Assembly: GCF_020536995.1 (NCBI RefSeq)
Contig: NC_068362.1
Coordinates: forward strand, 106,983,689 to 107,047,688
Reading direction: 5' to 3'
From: Dreissena polymorpha
Lineage: Eukaryota; Mollusca; Bivalvia; Myida; Dreissenidae
Length of the DNA stretch: 64,000 bases
Part shown: piece after piece, positions 56,991 to 64,000 of the stretch
Layout of the letters: each line of letters opens with the position of its first letter
Position numbering within the stretch: position 1 is the first letter of the stretch
Translations under genes and position numbers: made by a program
The notes under the pieces: generated by a model
Seen by the model: the letters and a program-made list of their open reading frames with translations, nothing else
Database searches by the model: none
Told to the model about the DNA's origin: nothing

Positions 56991-59202
56991 TCTAATAATG
57001 CATCGCAAATCCACTTTGCAATAAATTAGTACATTCATGATTTGTTGATGGAGTCTATAAGAAAAAGGGTCGGGGGAATTGTCAATACCTTCTCTAAAAC
57101 TTATGTTAATTTGAAAATAACTTCAAAAATGACTGTATCTCGGACTTTGTCTGACTCAGTTACATTTATTACAATTCGGATTTTTATTACAAAACGGGTT
57201 GTTACTGTCAACCCGAAATGTAATAATGCATCGCAACCCACTTTGTAAAAAAATAGTACATTCATGATTTGTTGATGGAGTCTACAATAACAAAGGTCGG
57301 GGGAAGTGTCAATACCTTCTCTAAAACTTATTTTAACTGGAAAATAGCTTCAAAAATGACTGTATCTCGGACTTTTTCTGACTTAGTTACAGTTATTACA
57401 ATTCGGGTTTACAAAACGGACTGTTACTGTAAACCCGAAATGTAATAATGCATCGCAACCCACTTTGTAATAAATTATTACATTCATGATTTGTTATACA
57501 ATCTGAAAGAACAAAGATCGGGGGAATACCTACCCTAAGTACCTACTCTAAATACCTACTCTAAACAGTGTCAATCCCTGCTATAAAACTAATTTAAACA
57601 TGAAAATGAATTTAAACAAGACTGTATCTGGGACTTTATCGAATATGGTACAATTGATAACATTTCGGGTTTTTATTACAAAACGGGTTGTGACTGTCGA
57701 CCCGAAATGTAATAATGCATCGCAACCCACTTTGTTATAAATTATTACTTTCATGATTTGTTTATGGGGTCTATGAGAACAAATGTCTGGGGCTTTGTAA
57801 ATACCTACTCTAAAACTAATTTAAACATGAAAATAACTTTATACAAGACTGTATCTGGGACTTTATCGAACATGGTACAATTTATTACATTTCGGGTTTT
57901 TATTACAAAACGGGTTGTTACTGTCAATCCGAAATGTAATAATGCATCGCAACCCACTTCGTAATATTTTTTTTTTACATCCATGATTTGTTGATGGAGT
58001 CTATAAGAACAAAGGTCGGGGGAACAGTCAATACCTACTCTAAAACTAATTTAAACATGAAAACAACTTCTAAAAAAGTCTGTATCTCTGATTTAACGAA
58101 CATGATAAAATTTGTTACATTTCGGGGTTTTATTACAAAACGGGTTGTTTCTGTCGACCCAAAATGTAATAATGCATCGCAACTCACTTCGTAATAAATA
58201 ATTACATTCATGATTTGTTATCGAATATGGTACAATTTATTACATTTCGGGTTTTTATTACAAAACGGGTTGTTACTGTCAATCCGAAATGTAATAATGC
58301 ATCGCAACCCACTTCGTAATATTTTTTTTTTACATCCATGATTTGTTGATGGAGTCTATAAGAACAAAGGTCGGGGGAACAGTCAATACCTACTCTAAAA
58401 CTAATTTAAACATGAAAACAACTTCTAAAAAAGTCTGTATCTCTGATTTAACGAACATGATAAAATTTGTTACATTTCGGGGTTTTATTACAAAACGGGT
58501 TGTTTCTGTAGACCCAAAATGTAATAATGCATCGCAACTCACTTCGTAATAAATAATTACATTCATGATTTGTTGATGGAGTCTATGAGAACAAAGGTCG
58601 TGGGAACAGTCAATACCTACTCTAAAACTAATTTAAACATAAAAAAAATTCTAAAAATGTCTGTATCTCTGATTTAATGGACATGGTACAATTTATTACA
58701 TTTCGGGATTTTATTACAAAACGGGTTGTTACTGTCGACTCGAAATGTAATAATGCATCGCAACCCACTTTGTAATATATTATTACATTCATGATTTGTT
58801 GATGGAGTCTATAAGAACAAAGGTCGGGGGAACAGTCAATACCTACTCTAAAACTTATTTAAACATGAAAATAACTTCTAAAAAAGTCTGCATCTCTGAT
58901 TTAATGGACATGATCAAATTTATTACATTTCGGGTTTGTATTACAAAACGGGTTGTTACTGTCGACCCGAAATGTAATAATGCATCGCAACCCACTTTGT
59001 AATAAATTATTACATTCATGATTTGTTGATGAAGTATGTAAAAACAAAAGGTCGGGGGAACAGTCAATACCTACTCTTAAACTACTCGGGTTTTTATTAC
59101 AAAACGGGTTGTTACTGTCGACCCGAAATGTAATAATGCATCGCAACCCGCATTGTAATAATTATTACAATTCGGGTTTTCATTACAAGACGGGTTGTAA
59201 CA
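56991..59202 (-). repeat. Tandem array D, right terminal array
   Basis: About nine reverse-orientation units of the roughly 230-bp repeat, homogenising towards the right end, and closed by the terminal unit with TTGTAATAATTATTACAA and CGGGTTGTAACA. Most units hold a 68-codon frame beginning MLMES(I/M)RT; this is a property of the unit, not a gene family. Confidence 0.9.
57864..58573. repeat. Recent 355-bp tandem duplication in array D
   Basis: 57864-58218 and 58219-58573 are nearly identical, including the odd TTCGTAATATTTTTTTTTT stretch. The two encoded 68-residue frames are the same. Confidence 0.8.
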
Positions 59203-59208
59203 TACCAG
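59203..59208. other. Right target-site duplication TACCAG
   Basis: It directly follows GGGTTGTAACA and matches 17368-17373. Confidence 0.6.
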
Positions 59209-62200
59209 GTATGCATCGAAACAACATGGGGTACATAAAATATCCATGGCAAAAATTAATAATTGTGTTTCTGGTTCAATTGTGGTACAGTTTAGTACAG
59301 GGGATGTTATACAATTTGTGAGAATCACTTAAACAGATGTTTGATTGTTTGTGTGAGTTTAGTTAGCGATACAGTCAAGATTAAGATAAACATAGTTTTA
59401 CAAAATGAACTTTGAGCTTATATAGTTATAATAATGACAATTATATTTGTTTAATCAACATTCTGATAGAAATGATTACTAATATAAGTGGTATTTATAA
59501 TCTTACGCATCATAAAATTAGCCATTTTAATTTATCATAATTAACAAGTCAGCACCTTGATAAGAAATGTCAAGAATATAGTGGCATGTTTAACACACAC
59601 TCAATAGTTTAATATAAAAAAGTGAAACTTCAGCTGCTGGAGCAGTATTGAATTCTTATAAGACACTTTCAAATATGATAAAACGTTAACACATACGTGA
59701 TCAATGAAATAAAATAGGAGCGCGAAGTTTTTACGTTACGTGCAATAAAACATAACACAAATACAATTACATCATGGAATCTATTAACACACACCGGCAG
59801 AAAACTGCAATCTAAAAGAACGGTTCGGTCCAAAAGTGGGAAATGTCTACACAACAATTGCAAGCACGGGGATCTAAATTATCTCAAACAGTAGGCTACT
59901 TAGTAAATGTTTTATCGACTAACAACGAAAACATGCATTGGATATTAAAATACGAACGAATATTCATACGCAATGTGTGATGATCAACTTGGTGTGGCGG
60001 CACACATTAAGGAATCGTATTTTGAATTTTTGTCCCGTTTGTGGAGTGGGATAGCATGAATACTAGGGGGAAGACAAAATTGAATACAATTTCAAAATTA
60101 TTTAATAACATAATTATTTCACATAATGAACGACGACGAAATCGACTAGTTTAATGACGTTTTCACAGGCTATGGAGTAGATGTACAGGTGTGGGGAACG
60201 AATGGCTGCCAGAAACTTCGTAAACACATTTTTACAGTAGAATCGGATTTGTTACTCTGTTTCAACCACAACGAGAAGTCTATCTTAGAAATGATTGACG
60301 GTTAAATGAGAGCAGCAGATTATTGTGGATTGTAGAGCTTAGGGTAAAACTTCAAAATTGTATATTAAAACATGTTCATTATTGTGTACAAAGTAGTGTT
60401 GAAATGGCGATTGTTGAACTGTTATTTACGAAATTTGTTTAACAAAAAGTTTCCTTATTCATTAAGGAGCATACATTTCCTTCGTTTCAAGTGTGTTGAA
60501 AGATATAAATATTTCCAAGTTTCCTCGTCAAGACTTTCAAAATTAACCGTAGTTCATACATATTTTTAATTTGTTTACAAGTATGCTAAATTTATCAGCA
60601 GATTAAACACGCGAGTTTGCAGCAGGTATTTAAATCTCTCCATGTTTTAGGTCTTGGTCGAAGCCATTAAGTTGCCATCAAAATTTAGCTGAACAATATG
60701 ATACGAATAAAATATTTACATGCGTTGAATACTTTCTCGTACATTAACGCCTATGCCTTCGGATTGTCTCTTGTAATCTTTAGAACGATGCTTATGAAAA
60801 TGTCGACGATGTCTGATTCGTTACGTGAGTTTCAGAGATATTACTTATTTTTTTTTTAAATAAGGTCTTAACTGTCTTTTTTACATTCCACTATTGTTTA
60901 CACATACTAATTTTATGTTCCTGTTATTCAGGTAAGAGGGACAATGTCTTTCCCCGTAGGCCTAGTAAGCGCTTCCCGGGTTAGGTGAGCTTCTGAATCG
61001 AGGCTGCTAGGAAATGATGCTGGGTCGTTTCCTACTGGCAGTTTGAGGGTTCACTTCTAAGTGCGTATGCGCGAGGATTCCTCTTCCTCTTCCGGAAAGG
61101 TGATGGTAATTGTTTTCTTTCTGTTTTTTGCGCTTAAGTAAAGGTGAAGCAGTGTTCTATACATTGTCTTGTAATACAGCAGTGTTTGAGTTGTTTGATT
61201 GGTCGCGAGGAACTCGTGACATTGCTGACTTTGCATAGGAATGGTTTAAATTGCTAGCTTGGGCAAACTATGAGTTCGTTAACAAAAGTATGATGGTAAT
61301 TATACGGCTCCCAAGCATGATGGTATCCCAATTTGAGAATGAATCGGCGGCAACGCGGACATCTTGGATAATTTTGGCTCGGTGTACAATGCTCCCCTTG
61401 CTAGATGTATGTACTTTGTGTAGGCGTTTGTAATGTGTAAATGGGTGCTCACGTTCGTTTACAACTCGTGTAAATATTTTGTAATGACATGAAAATGTTT
61501 CCCATGGAGCTGTCTAGAACTGAAGGAAAGTTCTCAGTGTAACGGTCTCAATAGTATATAATTATCGGCCTGGTTGAGTTGTGCATGAATTTTCACAGAC
61601 TGTGTGATCGATGGACACGGGGGGGAGGGGGGGGAAGGATTGATGTCGAGATTTCCTCGAAAGAAAGTTACGTTAACAGGTTTCGTCTATTTCTTCCGAG
61701 ATAACGCTTACATGTATCAGAATACTATTTCATAGACATCTAGCTTGGAGGTTAATGAATTTATGATATAGTCTTTTAGTCTTTTAATTTTCCGAGATGA
61801 TGGTTCCAAATTATAGTTTGAATCGTACTTACTTCGTTTTGAAAGTTCAGACAACTGTCAACTTCATTTAATATGCCTTTTAATCATTGGCACAGTATGG
61901 GCTGCATATGATAAAGGGAGTGAATCTCGTAATCCAACCATGTTTTAGGCAATTCGTACTCACTGTTGCTGCCCATGTTTGCCCAAAGCAGCTGTTTTCC
62001 CCTTGTTGCCGCCGACCATGATCCGCTATGTTGGCTGAAAGTCTCATTCTCAAACACTTCAAAGAAGCTTTTGGCAGGAAATTGGGGTGCTATTAACCGA
62101 GGTTTTATTGTATGCGATTATATATGCGATTATATGCGTATTTTTACAGTTTTAAATGTATCATGTCAAATGCAAATGTTATAAATTGTTCAATCGTTGT

Positions 62201-63801
62201 AGATACTTTTTATTCGCTATTGAAAAATCCCGTATTTCTTCGAATTCAACCGGAAGTAAACCAGGAAGTGTTAATTACGATGGAGTGGTACACAACGTAC
62301 CTATTTATTTGCAATTATACGTTCGGGTTAATATTTTTGAATTTATGCCCGTGTTAGAAATGTTTTAATCAATGATTTAATTAGTTACTGAATGCGTTGA
62401 AATACATATGTGGTTTTGATATCAGACCGAAATAAACAGTTTCTTTATGAAGCAAATGCGTGATTAAATAATGTTATGTGTTGACATCTTATTAACGAGT
62501 AACCACAAATATTACATTTGTATCATGCCTCTGAATCGTGTTATTAGGACATTATTAAACGAATAAGCAAATACATTAATTTATTGTCATTCAATGCATG
62601 TTATCTATTTTCAAATAAAGAGCAATTCTGTAAATCTGAGGTTCGACATGTCCTAAAACATTTTAAACCACTTAAAAAATATTTCCATATACTGATCAAG
62701 CAGTAAGCCCATTTGCAATCATGTGTATGTTTAGGGTTCTGTGTTTCTGTTGCTCTGCATTGTGAAAGAAATAGGTAAATTCAGTGAAAGGTGTATCGAC
62801 GACTTATAAGGTGTTACATTTTCAACCATATGATCATTATTAAGCGCGAATTAATTTTGACAACTGAATACAAATTCAATTGTTTATAAACTTATTAAAT
62901 ATAAGTTGTTATAATCATACAAAATTGTGCTAGTGACACTTTTAGTGGGAAAATATCAACAAATATCCAATGAAAAGCACACGCAATCTGTCTAAACACA
63001 AGCACAATATCGCAAGCTGGACGTTTGCGTTGTAAAAATATCATTGAAATTAGTTATTTGTTGTGAGCCTGAATTCGCGACCTACTTGCGACGTGTATCG
63101 AAACAATTGTCAGTTTACTTGAATGTTTTTTCAATGTTACATTGTTACTACTTACACAGAGGGAAAATGTGTTGTCTTTCTACGTGTCTATATAAAGGAG
63201 GAATTAACTAATGGAGTATTTTGCGTTGCATATTTTATCATGTCTTATATACGCATTTGGTCAGGTGACGACAAAATACTAGCGGATGAGATCGTAACGT
63301 ATCGCCTTGTATTGTTTATAGAGTTCCACATTGCGAAAATATGTAAAGTAACCTCACCTTAATTCCGTGCGTGTAACGTTTCCTATTATCTTAATAACAT
63401 ATACAGTAAGCTGATACATCATAATCACCTTATAATTAAAACATTATTTTCCACTTTGAACGCGAAAGAATCAAATAATAATGCAACAATGCAACTACAC
63501 GGAAATAGGTAACAGGGCTTGTATTTGATAGGTCGTTCCTTCTAGCCAATCAATCGTCAGAAAGCGTTGCATTGGAAAGTGTATTGTACATATTTACCAT
63601 ATAGAATGTTCTTTATGTACTTTAACCTAATACGGGTTTTGAGTAGACATGTATTGTTGGCAATGTCACTCAACCAACAGTATGGGCGTACAAAATAGCT
63701 ATTGAACAATATTTGTGTCCTATATAATAAATTAACTAAAATATATGTTAATTATACTGAGCTGATTTACAATCCACGCACATTTACTAATCAGCTAGTT
63801 T
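59209..63801. other. No gene seen; G-rich tract at 61618-61638
   Basis: It is slightly less AT-rich around 60.9-61.6 kb, but neither strand shows a convincing exon. GGGGGGGAGGGGGGGG at 61618-61638 could form a G-quadruplex. The short ORFs at 61880-62368 and 63123-63362 carry no motif. Confidence 0.4.
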
Positions 63802-64000
63802 CCAGTCATACTGAAGTTGCAATCCGGTCACACTGCATCGTATGTCCAATCACAGTGCAGTTAAAGTGCAGTCACTCTGCAGTTGGAACTCTGTTCTTCT
63901 GCAACTTAAGTCCAGTCACACTGCAGCTAAAGCTCAGTCACACTGCAGCTTATGTCCAATCACAGTGTAGTTTACGTTTGGTAACACCGCAACTTAAGTC
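63802..64000. repeat. 22-bp minisatellite running off the window
   Basis: Nine diverged units such as TCCAGTCACACTGCAGCTAA plus two bases. The array continues past the last base, so its full length is unknown. Confidence 0.8.

Larger units (their letters stand above)
17374..59202. mobile_element. Putative giant transposable element, about 41.8 kb
   Basis: The left end TGTTACAACCCG and the right end CGGGTTGTAACA are inverted copies. They stay aligned for about 110 bp through the palindrome TTGTAATAATTATTACAA and GGGTTGCGATGCATTA before continuing as inverted tandem arrays of a roughly 230-bp unit. The identical 6 bp flanking both ends is the evidence that one insertion spans the interval. TG...CA ends with a short duplication are the pattern made by retroviral-type integrases, and an integrase-like ORF lies inside at 24847-25848. 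Nested elements and cadherin exons make up much of the interior. The alternative is that the matching 6 bp is coincidence and these are separate smaller copies. A second left end at 49189 shows that the family has more than one copy here. Confidence 0.55.

Noticed and set aside
57042-59002. Family of 68-codon ORFs starting MLMES
   Set aside because: One frame per roughly 230-bp unit, bounded by the same ATG and TAA. It follows from the repeat, and no domain is recognised.
49189-59202. A 10-kb element from array B to array D
   Set aside because: The flanks are CAAGGT and TACCAG and do not match, whereas 17374-59202 has identical flanks. Not excluded if target bases mutated.
60900-62100. Host gene in the less AT-rich stretch
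   Set aside because: No exon with splice sites and a recognisable motif on either strand.

Overview
The window is AT-rich, intron-rich and repeat-rich animal DNA with no bacterial gene organisation. The dispersed repeats are the kinds common in bivalve molluscs: elements opening with a GCCCCCTTCAAAGAAGAGG-type end, AAGGTCAAGGTCA repeats, CCTGTGCAGTCCACACAGG foldback MITEs, and a tRNA-headed SINE ending in a CTCGAGAGCG / ATCGAGCTAA core. From memory these fit a freshwater or marine mussel, with Dreissena my first guess. No alignment was run. No complete, certain host gene is visible.

Layout. Positions 1-17367 hold dispersed repeats, short-period arrays, two elements with inverted ends (3124-4501 with a 9-bp target duplication and a tRNA-like core; 5096-6392 split by a nested repeat), one SINE and a remnant of transposase-like coding sequence, with long empty AT-rich stretches between them.

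Positions 17374-59202 may be one giant transposable element of about 41.8 kb. Its two ends are inverted copies of the same terminal unit (TGTTACAACCC ... GGGTTGTAACA). Both ends are built of about 230-bp tandem repeats, and both are flanked by the same 6 bp, TACCAG. Inside lie an uninterrupted integrase-like ORF (24847-25848), a 4.9-kb DNA transposon with XPG/PIN-nuclease-like coding remnants (19518-24433), a 10.2-kb TTAA-flanked Kolobok-like transposon carrying two convergent spliced genes (27091-37253), several exons of a cadherin ectodomain on the minus strand (about 39.1-44.8 kb), nested palindromes, a second left end of the same giant family (49189 on), a LINE 3' end and a 24-bp minisatellite. 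The second left end preserves the empty site of the 4.9-kb transposon, so that insertion and its CTT target duplication can be read directly.

Positions 59209-64000 hold nothing recognisable except a G-rich tract and a 22-bp minisatellite running off the window end.

The coding pieces form no pathway. The integrase-like ORF is the best candidate for mobility of the giant element. The two genes of the 10.2-kb element are probably its own transposase-family gene and a P2X7-tail-domain gene. The cadherin exons are either captured cargo or a decayed host gene. Several spliced exons differ from an open frame by exactly one nucleotide, in some cases within a homopolymer, so either decay or assembly indels could explain them.
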